Counted from the first letter of the stretch, positions 24,400 to 36,662 are shown. The stretch: DNA of 64,000 nucleotides from Ancistrus triradiatus (GCA_025084515.1 JAJAGP010000181.1:372620-436619), one strand, 5' to 3'. Translations and numbers: made by a program. Notes: generated from the letters alone by a model not told the origin.

Positions 24400-25286
24400 T
24401 CTGATAAGTACTGGCGTAAATATGGCTTTTTGTGGAGGAATAATGTATGTATACCGATATTCTACATGATTATTCAAATATCTTGCAGTACCACATTACA
24501 TTCTTTATCATTTGCGGAATCCTACAGAGGATTTGGCAGCCACGTCCTTGTATGTTGAACAGTTAAAGTGCAAAAAGATTGATAAAATAATCCGAAATAG
24601 GCAGTTGTGAGACAAAAATCATGACCTGCCTAATTTGTATGATTTGAGTCTTACAATAAGTTCTCTCATGATGCAGAATATCAGATGACTAGCAAAAAAT
24701 GGATAAGCCTGTTACCTGGGTTATAAAATATCAAGTCACCTCCTTCAGTGAGTAAACACATGTTTTCACTGTTCTACCATGTAATTACAGAATTAGTTTG
24801 TAGCTACATCGCTGCAATTAATGGCAGTCAGGCACCAGGGCTATCCAGATGGAAACTCAAGTGAAAACAACTAAATCAGAAAGAGAGGTGAGAGAAAGGA
24901 AGACACATATAAAAGGAAAAAAGTGCAGAACCAAGGGACTGGAGTTAACAGCATTCAGAGGGAACAGTGCAATGTTGCATCAATAGCAAGACAGATCTAG
25001 CAAACACATCCCTCTCACAAGTCAGCTAATAAAGATAATATGCTTTTTATGAAGCACTGAAAACTAATGAAGAAGATGATGTACATATTTGATCATGATT
25101 CAGCAGAAAGAGGCTAACCATCAACAAGGCTATCTTATTACTGATCGATACTGGTTATAATTGTTATTATTTGGTAAAACTTTATGTGCTCTCAAAATTC
25201 AAACACAATGCAGAGGTCAAGGCCATGCTGTTCAATTAAATCAAATGTAAACAACAAACAACAATGAGATAATTAGGATACAAATA
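24400..25286. other. Intron sequence, nothing recognised
   Basis: No exon or known repeat was seen. It lies between the IVS3 exons and the cassette exon. Confidence 0.45.
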
Positions 25287-26097
25287 CAGAGGTACCTCGG
25301 CTCTCGACCATCTTGGAACTCGTTAAATTCAGTTCTCAACCCATTTTAAACTTGTGACTTTCAGCCGAAACTCGATTCACGATTCATGATTCAGTTCACC
25401 GTGATTTGGGTTCACAATAGCCCTTGGAGAAGATCTCTGTTTTTTTTCGCTATTTCTCCACTGATTTTATTTTTACATCTACAGTATTGTATTCTTAGTG
25501 CAAATAAGTCTCTATGCATCATAAAAAGGTTAATTTATAAGAGCCAACAAAAAGCAAAACGGGAATTGAATGCTCCAGACCCCAGGCTGCAGGTGGCTTA
25601 GAAGCTATGCTAGAGCCCTGAGTTCACCAAAAGAGTAAGTAAGCAAAACACTTTTACTTTCACTTTTAATCGATTACTCACTAAATTTCATGAGACTTTA
25701 ACACTTTATTATAAAAGTCAAGTCAGATCTATTTATATAGCGCTTTTTTACAATGGAGCATTGTCTCAAAGCAACTTTACAAGTTTAGATTATCTCCTAA
25801 TATCTACGTAAAATCCCAAATTGAGCAAGCCTAGGGCGACAGTGGCAAGGAAATAACCTTTGTTTTAATTATTTTGGCCAACTGTAGGTTAATTTAAGTG
25901 TTTTAAACATTAGTGTACTTATCATTAGATATCACCTTCCATATCTCCGCTATCATGTTACATTTAATTTATGATGGATTTGGTGGAACATATTCCCTTC
26001 ATAAATCAGGGAGCACCTGTACAATACAACTCCATTAATGTATGTCCTCAACAAGCCTTCTGGAAAAAAATTAATGACGAGAACCGATGTACCACCG
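25287..26097. mobile_element. Non-autonomous DNA transposon (family G), TA-flanked
   Basis: The left end CAGAGGTACCTCGGCTCTCG and the right end (ending GAGAACCGATGTACCACCG) are inverted copies flanked by TA. A related copy at 35374 starts CAGTGGTACCTTGGTTCTCG. No transposase is seen. An L2-like tail in reverse orientation (about 25712-25865) has inserted inside it. Confidence 0.75.
25712..25865 (-). mobile_element. Reverse-oriented L2-like LINE 3' tail
   Basis: It begins AAGTCAAGTCAGATCTATTT, then TATATAGCGCTTTTTTACAATG, the inverse complement of the tail at 52800-52915. It is a short 5'-truncated insertion inside the family G element. Confidence 0.8.
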
Positions 26098-26289
26098 TAT
26101 CTCCAATGTTGAGCCAGTGCAGAAAGTGTCTCTGTATAGCAAAATAGGGAATACATCTCTGACTGTCCAAATGTTAAATAGTTCCAGCCAATGAAACATC
26201 CAAATGTCTGCCTAACTGTATGTATCTAATGAAAATGTATTAATGCTATGAACAGTGTTATGGTATAAATATTGGGATAAACATTGAGA

Positions 26290-27450
26290 TAAAAAAACAA
26301 ACAAAAATATTTAATTGCAGACAGTACCCAACAGAACCCAACAGAACAGAACCCAAGTTATTTCATGTTTTGTCTGGTCAACCTCATTCCTATGCTTAAC
26401 ATAAACCCATTCCTGCATTTCAGGCCTGCAACACATTCCAAAAGAAGTTGGGACAGTAAAGAATTAACCACTTTATCAGTCTTTCCCACTTAAAAGGCAT
26501 TTTGGCAATAAGGACACCAAGCGCTGAAGTGTTTCAGGTGTTATTTTGTTTCATTCTTCCTGCAAACACATCTCAACCTAATGTACTTTTCTGCATTGAT
26601 GCTGCCACCACAGATGTGTAAATTACCTATGACAAGGTCACTGACACAACCTCATACCAGGACAGACACTGGATTTTGGACTTGTTTCTGATAACGGTCT
26701 GGATGGTCCTTTTCATCTTTTGTACATACCACAATGTGCATTTCTTATAAAAGATAACTGGAATAGTGATTCACATAATGCATTTCCACTGTGTGATGGT
26801 CCATCCCAGATGCTTCTGAGTGCAGGGAATCAATGCTGCTGTTTATCAAAAGGCTTCTTCTTTGCACACAAAGTGGCATTTGTGAATGTAACTCTGTACT
26901 GTAGTGTTCAACATCAGCTACTGATGAATGATGGTTGTTGATGTAGTGCAAGGCTTCCAGCGAAATTCCTCCGAATTACTTATATCATATTAACTAATGA
27001 TAGTATGCGCTGTGGGGAGTGAAATATGCAAATCCCTTCTAATCTTAGGAAGATGGCTTTTAAATTTCATTTTCATTTCAATAGTTTTCATATGTGTTTG
27101 TTGACAAACTGGAGATCCCCTGCACATCTTTGTTCCTCAAATACTCAGCCTTTCATTGATACTGCTTTTGTACCAGATCATGATTACAATAACTTGTTGA
27201 CATCACCTGTTTGAAATCACATCATTATTTAGTCATATAAACTGCCCAGTCCCAACTTTTTTGGAATGTGTTGCAGGCCTGAAATGTGGATGTATATTAA
27301 CAAAGGAAATTAAGTTGAGACCAGACAAAACATGAAATATCTTGTGTTCATACTGTCTGTAAGGAAATAAAAATTACAGTAAATGTAAATCACAGAGGCT
27401 TTTATTTGCATTTTCCATCCCATCCCAACTTTTTCTGAGTTTTGGCTGCA
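26290..27450. mobile_element. Family C DNA transposon, decayed
   Basis: It contains GGCCTGCAACACATTCC, AAAAGAAGTTGGGACAGTAAAG, GTCCCAACTTTTTTGGAATG and a terminal GCATTTTCCATCCCATCC followed by CAACTTTTTCTGAG. These match the 14629 copy. The left end is diverged and no coding capacity remains. Confidence 0.6.
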
Positions 27451-28156
27451 TTATTAGCTATTTTAACTCTGGACAAAATGCATTACAGTATACTATACAC
27501 AATATGCTATATGCAGTCTCTATCCATTGTTAACAATCTAATTATGTGTTAAGCACCAAAATGATTTGTTACTTTTAAAAAAATAAAATAAAATTTATAT
27601 AAGCTTATGAGAAATATACATTTAATTCAAAACCAAATTCAATGACATTCAAGCAAGAAAGCAAACTGTAAGACTGTACATTGTGTACCTTGTGAAGTTT
27701 GGAGCTAAGAAAAAATCGATTAGAGACAGAAGTTTTGCAGCCTTAATTCACTTGTTTAGACTTCACGTAAGTCAAAAATTTACATACACCAGTGTCTTTA
27801 TAAAAAGACTGAAAAAGATCAGAAACTGATGTAATGATATAGCATTTACAAGCTTCTGATTTTCTAACTATCATAATTAGGAGATAAATAAGAAAGCTCC
27901 TGTGATAGGGTGACCAGACGTTTTTACAGGACAATACCATGTCCATGTCATGGTGTACCGAATTTAATCTTAAAAAATGTACATTTGCCCCTGCATGTCA
28001 AAAAAAATCACAAATTTATACTGTAATGAACATTAACGGAGAAGCATCGTGTCAACATACGTTTATTCAAAAGGAACGTACCAATTACTTCACAAGTTAC
28101 TGTACACGTCTAACCATAAAATGACCAATCATTTGTTGATTTTGTAAATGAAAATA

Positions 28157-29575
28157 CAGTGGGGCAAAAAAGCATTTAGCCAGCCACTGATTGTGCAAGT
28201 TCTCCTACTTAGAAAGAAGAGAGAGGTATGTAATTTTCATCATAGCTACACTTCAACTATGAGAGACAAAATGAGAAAAAAGAATCCAGCAAATCACATT
28301 GTGGGATTTTAAAAAAATATAATTGTAAATCAAGGTGGAAAATAAGTATTTGGTCACCCACAAACAAACAAGATTTCTGGCTTTCACAGACCTGTAACTT
28401 CTTCTTTAAGAAGCTCTTCTGTCCTCTCTTCTGGCCAAGACCAAAGAGCTGACAAAGGACCCCGGGAAGAAAATGATAGACCTGTACAGGCTGGGAAGCG
28501 TCTCCCTTGATTTGGGGCCCCACGGGATGAGATCTGGGTCCCCACAAAGATCTCATCCCGTGGGGTCAAAATGATCATGAGAACGATGAGCAAAAATCCC
28601 AGAACTACACAGAGAGACCTGATGAATGATTTACAGGGAGCTGGGACCAAAGTAACAAAGGCTACCATCAGTAACACACTACGCAGAGAGGGACTCGGAT
28701 CCTGCAGTGTCAGCCATGCCCCCCTGCTTAAGCCAGTACATGTCCAGGCCATCTGCAGTTTGCCAGAAAGCATATGGATGATCCAGGAGAGGATTGGGAG
28801 AATATCATGTGGTCAGATGAAACCGAAATAGAACTTTTGGGTAAAAACTCAACTTGGAAGAAGAATGCTGAGTTGCATCCCAAGAACACCATACCTACTG
28901 TGAAGCATGGGGGTGGAAACATCATGCTTTGGGGCTGTTTTTCTGCAAAGGGGACAGGACGACTGATCCGTGTTAAGGGAAGAATGAATGGGGCCATGTA
29001 TCGTGAGATTTTAAGGCAAAACCTCCTTCCATCAGTGAGAGCATTGAAGATGGAACGTGGCTGGGTCTTCCAGCATGACAATGATCCTAAACACACCGCT
29101 CGGGCAACAAAGAAGTGGCTCCGTAAAGAGCATTTCAAGGTCCTGGAGTGGCCTAGCCAGTCTCCAGACCTCAGCCCCATAGAAAATTTGTGGAGGGAGT
29201 TCAAAATCCGTTTTGAACCAAAACATCACTGCTCTAGAGGAGATACGCATGGAGGAATGGGCCAAAATACCAGCTACAGTGTGTGCCAACCTGGTGAAGA
29301 CTTAAAGGAAACATTTGACCTCTGTCATTGCCAACAAAGGTTATGTTACAGAGTATTGAGTTGAACTTTTGTTATTGACCAAATCCTTATTTTTCCACCA
29401 TAATTTACAATTACAATTTCTTTAAAAATCCTACAATGTCATTTCCTGGATTTTTTTTCCCCTCATTTTGTCTCTCATAGTTGAAGTGTACCTATGATGA
29501 AAATTACAGACCTCTCTCATCAAGTAGGAGAACTTGCACAGTCAGTGGCTGACTAAATACTTTTTAGCTCCACTC
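28157..29575 (+). mobile_element. Tc1-type element (family B)
   Basis: The left end after TA is CAGTGGGGCAAAAAAGCATT. The right end is slightly diverged (CACTCTA for CACTGTA). An open frame at 28774-29364 keeps MWSDETEIELLGKNS, KHGGGNIMLWGCFSAKGTG, QHDNDPKHTARATKKW and SPDLSPIENLWREF, so the D, D and E positions are intact. The N-terminal DNA-binding half is truncated and frameshifted. A local inverted duplication at 28518-28565 disrupts the start of the coding region. Confidence 0.93.
28518..28565. repeat. Perfect 18-bp inverted repeat inside a Tc1 copy
   Basis: CCCCACGGGATGAGATCT at 28518-28535 and its exact complement at 28548-28565 are separated by 12 bp. Sister family B copies have only the second arm, so the first arm arose by inverted duplication in this copy. 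Confidence 0.9.
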
Positions 29576-30407
29576 TAATTCAACCTATTATCAGCCGCCC
29601 TTCACCAACGTGATGTGCTCTCACTCACTATGGCTGATATACTGCTGTGACGGCTAAACAAAAAAGTATGTTGAACGACCAGCTTCAAAAAGAATACACA
29701 TTTATTGGAAGTGGTTTGCTAGACATGTGGAGTTAAATTTACTTTTGCATGGAAGTGGAAACGATATTAATCAACGTTATAATAAAGCACAAAGAAGCCG
29801 AAAAAAGTAAATGTGTGTGCTGTGCTGTGCTGAGTATTTAATGAAGAACGTTATGTTTCCTCGGTCTGACTTGGTACCTCATCTATGCAGGCACTACAGT
29901 ACTGTGAACACAGTGTCCCCTATTCGAAAATCTGGTCACTCTGTCCTGTGGCCATATTTAAGGGCCTTTAGATTAAGGGCCTTTTTGGCCATGAAACTCG
30001 AAGGAACTCGAAAGAAACTTGAAGTAACTCAGAAAGACTTAAGAATAAAATTATATGACAAACATATAATTACCTACAAATACTAAAGCAACACCTCAAG
30101 GCATCAGCCAGAAAATTACTTAGTCATAACTAGGATTTCAGCAAGACACTGAACGAATTTCTTCAAAGTTGTGACAAATGGCAAAATGTCGTGACAAAGC
30201 TAATTGGTGTCAGCTGGCCAGTAGTCCAAGTTGTGGATTAAGCTAAAAAGTCATGTTAGAACAAGGAGACCCACAAACCTAAACTATACCACTTATCAGG
30301 AGGAATTTGAAAAAACTCTAACAAAGTATTACAAGAAACTTGTGAAAGGCTACCCAAAGAATTTGATGTATGTTAAATTAACAATATATATGTAAACTTC
30401 TGATGTA

Positions 30408-31533
30408 CAGTGTTGCTTGAAAGTTTGTGAACTCTTTCAAATTTTCTGCATTTCTGCATAAAGATGACCTAATACATCAGCAGATTTTTGCACAAGTCCT
30501 AAAAGTAGATAAAGAGAACCTAGTTAAACAATTGACACAAAAATATTATACTTGGTCATTTATTTACTGAGGAAAATGATCCAATATTACATATTAGTGA
30601 GTGGCAAAAGTATGTGAACCTCTAGATTTATCAGTTAATTTGACTGTGAAATTAGAGTCAGATGTTTTCAATCAATGGGATGACAATCAGGTGTGAGTGG
30701 GCACACTGTTTTATTTAAAGAACAGGGATCTATCAAAGTCTGCTCTTCACAACACATGTTTGTGGAAGTGTATCGTGGCACGAACAAAGGAGATTTCTGA
30801 GGACCTCAGAAAAAGAGTTATTGATGCTCATCAAGCTGGAAAAGGTTGCAAAACTATCTCTAAAGAGTTTGGACTCCACCAATCCACAGTCAGACAGAGT
30901 GTGTACAAAAGGAGGAAATTGAAGACCATTATTACCCTCCCCAAGAGTGGTCGACCAACAAAGATCACTCCAAGAGCAAGGTGTGTAATAGTTGGTGAGG
31001 TAACAAAGAACCCCAGGGTAACTTCTAAGCAACTGAAGGCCTCTCTCACATTGGCTAATGTTAATGTTCACGAGTCCACCATCAGAAGAACAGCGAACAA
31101 CAATGGGGTTTTGGAATGGCCAAGTCAAAGGAATGTAATCCAGTCGAAATGTTGTGGCGAGCAGTTCATGTGAGGAAACCCACCAACATCCCAGAGTTGA
31201 AGCTGTTCTGTACGGAGGAATGGACTAAAACCCCTCCAACCCGGTGTGCAAGACTGATCAACAGTTACAGGAAACATTTAATTGCAGTTAGTGCTGCATG
31301 AGGTGGGTCACAACAAATACTGAAAGTAAAGGTTCACATACTTTGCCACTCACTAATATGTAATATTGGATCATTTTCCTCAATAAATAAATGACTAAGT
31401 ATAATATTTTTGTGTCATATTTTTCTTTAACTGGATTCTCTTTATCTACTTTTACATCTGATGGTGTTTTAGGTCATATATATGCAGAAATATAGAAAAT
31501 TCTAAAGGGTTCACAAACTTTCAAGCACCACTG
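30408..31533 (+). mobile_element. Internally deleted Tc1-type element (family A)
   Basis: TA-flanked ends match family A. The frame 30697-31173 reads KEISEDLRKRVIDAHQAGKG, STVRQSVYKRRKLKTIITLP and TKNPRVTSKQLKASLTLANV, the paired helix-turn-helix region. At NNNGV it jumps directly to LEWPSQ. About 400 bp are missing, including the first two catalytic Asp residues. The C-terminal KPTNIPELKLFCTEEW remains in another frame. Confidence 0.93.
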
Positions 31534-31871
31534 TACATAAAACCTAATATACTAAATATAACCTAAAACAAATTTGCCAGTTAGCTACTAATTAGAAATG
31601 ACCACTTATAGAAAGCAACTTTGGCCTTCTACATTTTGGCATCAACTGTATATTATCTCTATTGTTAAATAGCTGATCTGTAATACATATTTCCAGACAA
31701 GCCAGAATATATTACCATATGTTTTTGCTATACAGTTTGGTGCATGCTCCATGGGATAATGAGAGGGAAAGGTTCGAAAGGTCATAATGACAAAACACTT
31801 AAGCTTAGTCTTCATTATTCTTGAGAGTGGGAAGTGTTATGTGCAGATAGATAGGCTAAAAGACTACTTAC

Positions 31872-31955
31872 GTTAACCTCTGTGATAGCTATGTCAACAA
31901 CGCTACCCGCTACTATGAGAGCGTCAAACGTATTCCATGCATCAACAAAATAATG
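31872..31955 (-). CDS. cacna1c: cacna1c alternative exon: domain IV S3, second of a mutually exclusive pair
   Basis: This 84-bp, 28-codon exon encodes HYFVDAWNTFDALIV, then AGSVVDIAITEVN, the alternative IVS3 helix. Borders are AAGCAG and GTAAGT. In mammals the two versions are used in tissue- and stage-specific ways and change dihydropyridine sensitivity and gating. Including both would keep frame but insert an extra 28 residues, so exclusivity must come from splicing control rather than from frame. Confidence 0.95.
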
Positions 31956-32551
31956 CTGCTTGGGTGGATTGGGGGGGACAAACAAAAGTAATTGAGAAAA
32001 AGAGAGAAAAAATAAGAAAGAGTTATACAAGGACACTAACTTTTGAAGACATGGGGCAAATCATAAAACCACAAGACAGTTGTGAAAGGGAGTGAGAACA
32101 CAAACACATTCCAACAGATGGACAGGAGGACCTGTGGGCACTCATGCTTGCTGATGAGAAAGAACATCAACAACAAAACAACGGTACTCAAAAGTCCATG
32201 GTTAGTTTGGGCGTGTTTGTTAGCCACAGTGAAAATTAATGTCACAGAAAGTTTGTATCTCTTTTGTCTTAATCCCTAAGATATGGTAGTACTGCAAACC
32301 CCTAACACCTTTTCAGAATTTCTTCACAAGCTCTAGACCACCTCTCAACATTGCACAGCATACATCTTTCGTGGTCATCTTGCCTTCAGGAGAGGTGGGG
32401 CTTGAGAAAAGCAGCATCAAGTCATGGAGTGAAAGTAAAGAAAGCATAAAAGGGCAGACAGAAAGTGAGGGAGGAAAATACAGGTTAAGCAGAGAGAGAA
32501 AGAGAGGAGATAAGAGAGAGAAAGAGTGAGATATGGTCGTGGTGTACTTAC

Positions 32552-32635
32552 ATTTATTTCACTCAGAATGACGTCTATAATGCTGCCAATTACGATGAGG
32601 AAGTCAAAAACATTCCACGGGTCACTAAAGTAACC
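32552..32635 (-). CDS. cacna1c: cacna1c alternative exon: domain IV S3, first of a mutually exclusive pair
   Basis: This 84-bp, 28-codon exon encodes GYFSDPWNVFDFLIV, then GSIIDVILSEIN. It is one version of the IVS3 helix, equivalent to the upstream member of the mutually exclusive IVS3 pair of mammalian CACNA1C. Borders are TATAG and GTAAGT. It begins and ends at codon boundaries and has the same length as its partner 596 bp downstream. Its text is the main evidence for Cav1.2 rather than Cav1.3, whose version differs. Confidence 0.95.
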
Positions 32636-33311
32636 CTATACAGGATGAAGGGTTAGTTAGACAGATAGCATTAAACATTAACAACACTGCATACCTACCA
32701 TTCTCTTCTAGCACGCTTTCAGCACGTTCGGCCTCAGAAGTAGTTTGTAGCCAAGTGACAACCACAAATCTCTACAGCTGTATACCATTTCACTATACAC
32801 AAAATTAGTTAGTAATGAAATCACTGTTCCGGCTGCATTAAACTACTGTTACAACATGACGTAGGATAACTATGTTGTAGAAAACATGATGCACAATGTG
32901 ATGCACCATAATCTAGTTCATGTCTTATAGGTAAACAAAATGAAATACAGTTTCCACAGAAAAGCAAAAAAATGTATTCTAATTTCCAAAAAGCAGAGCT
33001 GGGTGTTGCCAGTGATATAGGCCTGGGGAACTACGTAAAAGACAGCACGATAAACTCCACTTGATGAAACCTTGACTAAACCTATCACAAAAACCCATAT
33101 TATAAAAATCTAAGAGATTTAGATGTTGTTGCATTTTCAAACATTAAGCATTGTTATTTAAAAATCTATCAATGTCCTAAAATGAAGAAAAAATATCATA
33201 GTAGCCTGCACCTTGGTGTCCAGAGAATACCTGAAATATAAGTTATTAAACAGTACACAACATTATGTTGTGCTTAGAAGCAGTTATTTGTAAATGCTTG
33301 CAAACACTACA
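32636..33311. other. Intron sequence, nothing recognised
   Basis: It lies upstream of the first IVS3 exon. AT-rich, with no repeat recognised. Confidence 0.45.
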
Positions 33312-33564
33312 TGGTAACACTTTACTTTGAGGGCCACAAACATAATGAACTCATGAAGAAGTAATGCTTTTGTAATGCTGAAGATTCATGCTCTACCTTA
33401 ATTACTACATGAATTAATATATTGCTCCAGCATGAGACATCATCACTTTAAGCATATTCATGATAACTTGTGATGTATTATGTGTATGAATTAGTGATTA
33501 CTCGCTCATGAAACACTGCATGAATGAATGCTATTTCAGGTACCCTTATAGTAAAGTGTTACAC
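33312..33564. mobile_element. Short MITE with inverted ends
   Basis: Inverted ends TGGTAACACTTTACT and AGTAAAGTGTTACAC enclose about 250 bp of noncoding DNA with many ATGAATTA-like words. The end sequence is typical of small fish MITEs. The parent superfamily was not assigned. Confidence 0.65.
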
Positions 33565-34039
33565 ACTATACTATTGGATTTCAAGACTTTTTTTCAATGT
33601 GTTAAAAAACACACATGACCACTTGCACTGACCTTACTACGGAATCCCTGAAGAGTAAGGTAATTTTAAGTGTACTTAAGTTAAATCTCCACTTAATTTG
33701 TCTGTATCACAGTAAAAACATCCAATATTAAGTACATAAATAGTTCTTCCAAATTCAGTCTCGAAAAAACATGTCAAACCTGTAAGGTGAAAGGAGGGGG
33801 GTGAATTCCAGTGCAGAGCCACCATAGTATGGGAAATTAGTTATTGTGTGACTGACAGAAGGCAGTAAAGGAAATGTGCCCGTAGAGCAGGGATCAGACT
33901 TGTGACATGGACTTAGAAACCTCCTCATTCTTTGAGAACACTGAAGTCAGTTGAAGCCATATGGGTACAAAATAGGAAGATCACCTCAATACTAAAAGTT
34001 CGATTCCATCAAAGTTCTAAGTTTTCTTTTCTTTCTTCT

Positions 34040-34760
34040 ACTTTCTTTTCTTTCTATTCTTTTAACCAGGTATTTGCTGACAGGGATGGAGCTGGAAGAG
34101 CTATGGCAGGCCTCTGAAAAGTGGTCCACGATCAAAATTGTGCAACTAAGTACAAACGTATGTGGGACCACTGCCATGAGGGGATGAACAAGGGGTAGAG
34201 CAAACCAGTCAGTCAAGACCTCTTTTTCATGTTCCTTTTACAGGTTACTGCTATGACCTCCACGTGTCTCTATCCATCGAGGAAGTCCTTATTCCACATG
34301 TCATAAGTCCACTCGACTGGAATAATATATCTGCAGAGACATATTACTTGAATTGGGGTAACAACAAATCCGAAAATTGTTACCAGTGATTGAAATGGAA
34401 AGGGTCCCAAAGTTTCATTCATGTGTTTTCCCGAAGCAGCTGCGGGACCCATACAATATAGTCTACATGTTCACCTGCAGTCTTCCTGTAGAGTAGAGTG
34501 TCATCCAAGTAGCTGGATATCCATCGATTAAAGGTATCATTTATTACCTCATTAATAAAGCAATGACAGATGGTGGGACTGTTCACCAACCAAATGGGCA
34601 TGACCAAGTTTTTCAGTGGTTCAAAAGATGTTGAATGCCATTTTTCATTCATTGCTCTGCTTCACCTGGATCAGGTTATATGGGCTGTGCAGGTCAAACT
34701 TGGTGTACAAAGAGGCTGAGATTATGAGGAATATTGGTGTTTTAGAGTGACCCTGTTGTT
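34040..34760 (-). pseudogene. Second Ty3/gypsy pol fragment
   Basis: The minus strand first reads RT: KFDLHSPYNLIQV, VMPIWLVNSPTICHCFINEV and ISSYLDDTLLYRKTAGEHVD. It then passes to RNase H-like PVEWTYDMWNKDFL and integrase-like TILIVDHFSEACH. The YLDD box is intact. Large parts between these blocks are deleted and stops occur. It is distinct from the 5307-12506 copy. Confidence 0.72.
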
Positions 34761-35335
34761 CAGGTCATGCAGAAGGTAGTTATAGAGTCTGATGCTGATT
34801 TCATACAGACCCGTTGCTGTTAGTTTTGCTAAAAACATGAAACATAAAAGCAATCCTAATGTTTAAAGATTTTTGGCCTACCCTTAAGGGATTCCAAAGA
34901 TTAATAAAATGGTGTACTTCTGACTTTTTAGTGTAGTTGATTAAACTTTTCCCAAAATCATTACCATCCCAGTTCAGTTTACCTGAAACTAGAAAGATAT
35001 TATAATCTAATATATATCTATATATCTATCAGTGTATATATATATATATACACTGTATATACACACTTTGCCAAAAGTCTAACACTGTGATTATGGAGTG
35101 CTGGCTGTCATGGACATTCCTCCACAGTGAACTCACTTAACCCCAACACCAAGCATTTAAGGCAGCACTTTAATTCAGAAAGCCAAGCATTCAGGAACAT
35201 CACAACGTTGAGCAAACACAGATAATCAGATTTTGCAATCAAGTTCATGCCAGCTGTGTGTACACTCGTCTACAGAGCTGCTCTATAGACAATTATATAT
35301 AATATATAAATAAATATATATATTAAATAATTATA
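34761..35335. other. Intron, TA-rich, nothing recognised
   Basis: A (TA)n-like stretch lies at about 35010-35065. The rest shows no clear repeat or exon. Confidence 0.4.
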
Positions 35336-36562
35336 TACTCATTGACAAAAAATAAAATGCCCAGCTAGAATACAGTGGTACCTTGGTTCTCGACCACCTC
35401 AGAACTTGTCAAATTCGTTTCTCGACCCATTTTGACTAGTAATATTTGTCTCACTTCTCGTCATTAGCTCAATACTCGGGGCACTTAGTTAAACTTGTAT
35501 GAGTTGAGATTGGTGACTTGTTTCAGCCGATACTTCCTTCACGATTCAAGATTTATGTGTCACAATTCAGTACACAGTAATTCATATTCACAATAGCTCT
35601 CAGAGAAGATCTCCAGTTAGGGTAATGTAAGTGTATTAAACATTACTGTACTTATTTACAATTTCCTGCCATCTAGGCTGTTCTATTCTGTTAGGAGATA
35701 GGAGCAGGAGAGGGAGCAGTAGTTCAGTTGTTTGATTTGCTGACAAGCATGAGCAGCTCCCACAGTTTTTTCATGCACTTAGCAGAAGGAAATTCATTGT
35801 CACAGGTGCCTATTTCTGCATGTATCCTGCCACTGATAGCCAGCAACCGTTGCCTTCATTTGCAGTGGTGTAGAGAAACCTGGACTGCTAGGAACCATAT
35901 CATCATCATTGTTGAATCCAGGTTCTGTTTGGATTACAACAATGGTCGGGTTAGACTATGGTACCTCCTTTCTGTGAAGCAACACACTGCCCCAAATTCT
36001 GGGGTGATGATCAGGGGAGCAATCGCATACGATAGTGTGTCACCCATAGAAGTAGTACAAGAGACAACGACATTTGCAGGACATCCTGATGCCTCTCATG
36101 GCAGGGTTTCAAAATGGCATTTTTCATCAGCATAAAGCTCACCCAAGCACAGCAAGGATTTCCCATCAATTTCTCTGCTAGATTGCAACACTTCCTTTGC
36201 CTGCCTGGTCTCCAGATTTATCAGCAATTGAGCATTTATGGGACCAGCTGGGTTGCCGGCTTTGGCAACCTACAAGTGTGCAGGATCTACAGGCCCAGCT
36301 GCAACATCTGTGGACAAATGTGCCACAGGATATCATACGGAACCCGTATGCCTTCATGTCCAACTGTATCTCATCTTGTATCCAGGCTAGAGGTAGCCCA
36401 ACAGGGCACTAGAAGGTCCTTTCAATTGTACAGCTTTCCCCAATAAACTTATGCTAATATTATAATCACTTACATATAATCATCATTACATTCATATATA
36501 TAAAGTTTCATTTGATTCCATCAACTCCTTCGTGGTGAGTTATGTTTTTTTGTCAATGAGTG
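35336..36562 (+). mobile_element. Tc1/mariner-type element (family F) with nested family G fragment
   Basis: Inverted ends ACTCATTGACAAAAAA on the left and TTTTTTTGTCAATGAGTG on the right are flanked by TA. The plus-strand transposase remnant reads VESRFCLDYNNGRVRLWYL, TAPNSGVMIRGAIAYDSVSP and, in another frame, AWSPDLSAIEHLWDQLG. This corresponds to the D and E blocks of a DDE transposase. Deletions have removed the second Asp region. Confidence 0.8.
35374..35690 (+). mobile_element. Family G element fragment nested in family F
   Basis: CAGTGGTACCTTGGTTCTCGACC matches the end of the family G element at 25287, followed by similar internal text (CACAATAGCTC, AGAAGATCTC). The right end is not clear. 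Confidence 0.6.
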
Positions 36563-36662
36563 TATATAATCTACACATAATCTATAGTTATTGCCTAAAA
36601 AAATCATACTGATTAATACATATATGTTTTTTAATAGTTTTGAAGTAGGGAGCAGACCGTAC

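Larger units (their letters stand above)
27762..30405 (+). mobile_element. Tc1-type element (SALT-like family S) split by a family B insertion
   Basis: The left edge has GTCAAAAATTTACATACACC and the right edge TATGTAAACTTCTGATG, typical ends of the fish Tc1 family with GGAAGTTTACATACA termini. The right part (30070-30360) resembles the transposase C-terminus: GCAACACCTCAAGGCATCAG, then AGAAACTTGTGAAAGGCTACC. The interior is interrupted at 28157-29575 by family B. The left half is poorly preserved. Confidence 0.55.

Noticed and set aside
24260..24469. Ile-Tyr repeat frame
   Set aside because: It is the translated (TA)n tract inside the inverted repeat.
33313..33564. CRISPR-like or operator-like inverted repeats
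   Set aside because: The genome is clearly vertebrate and the repeats are terminal inverted repeats of a MITE.
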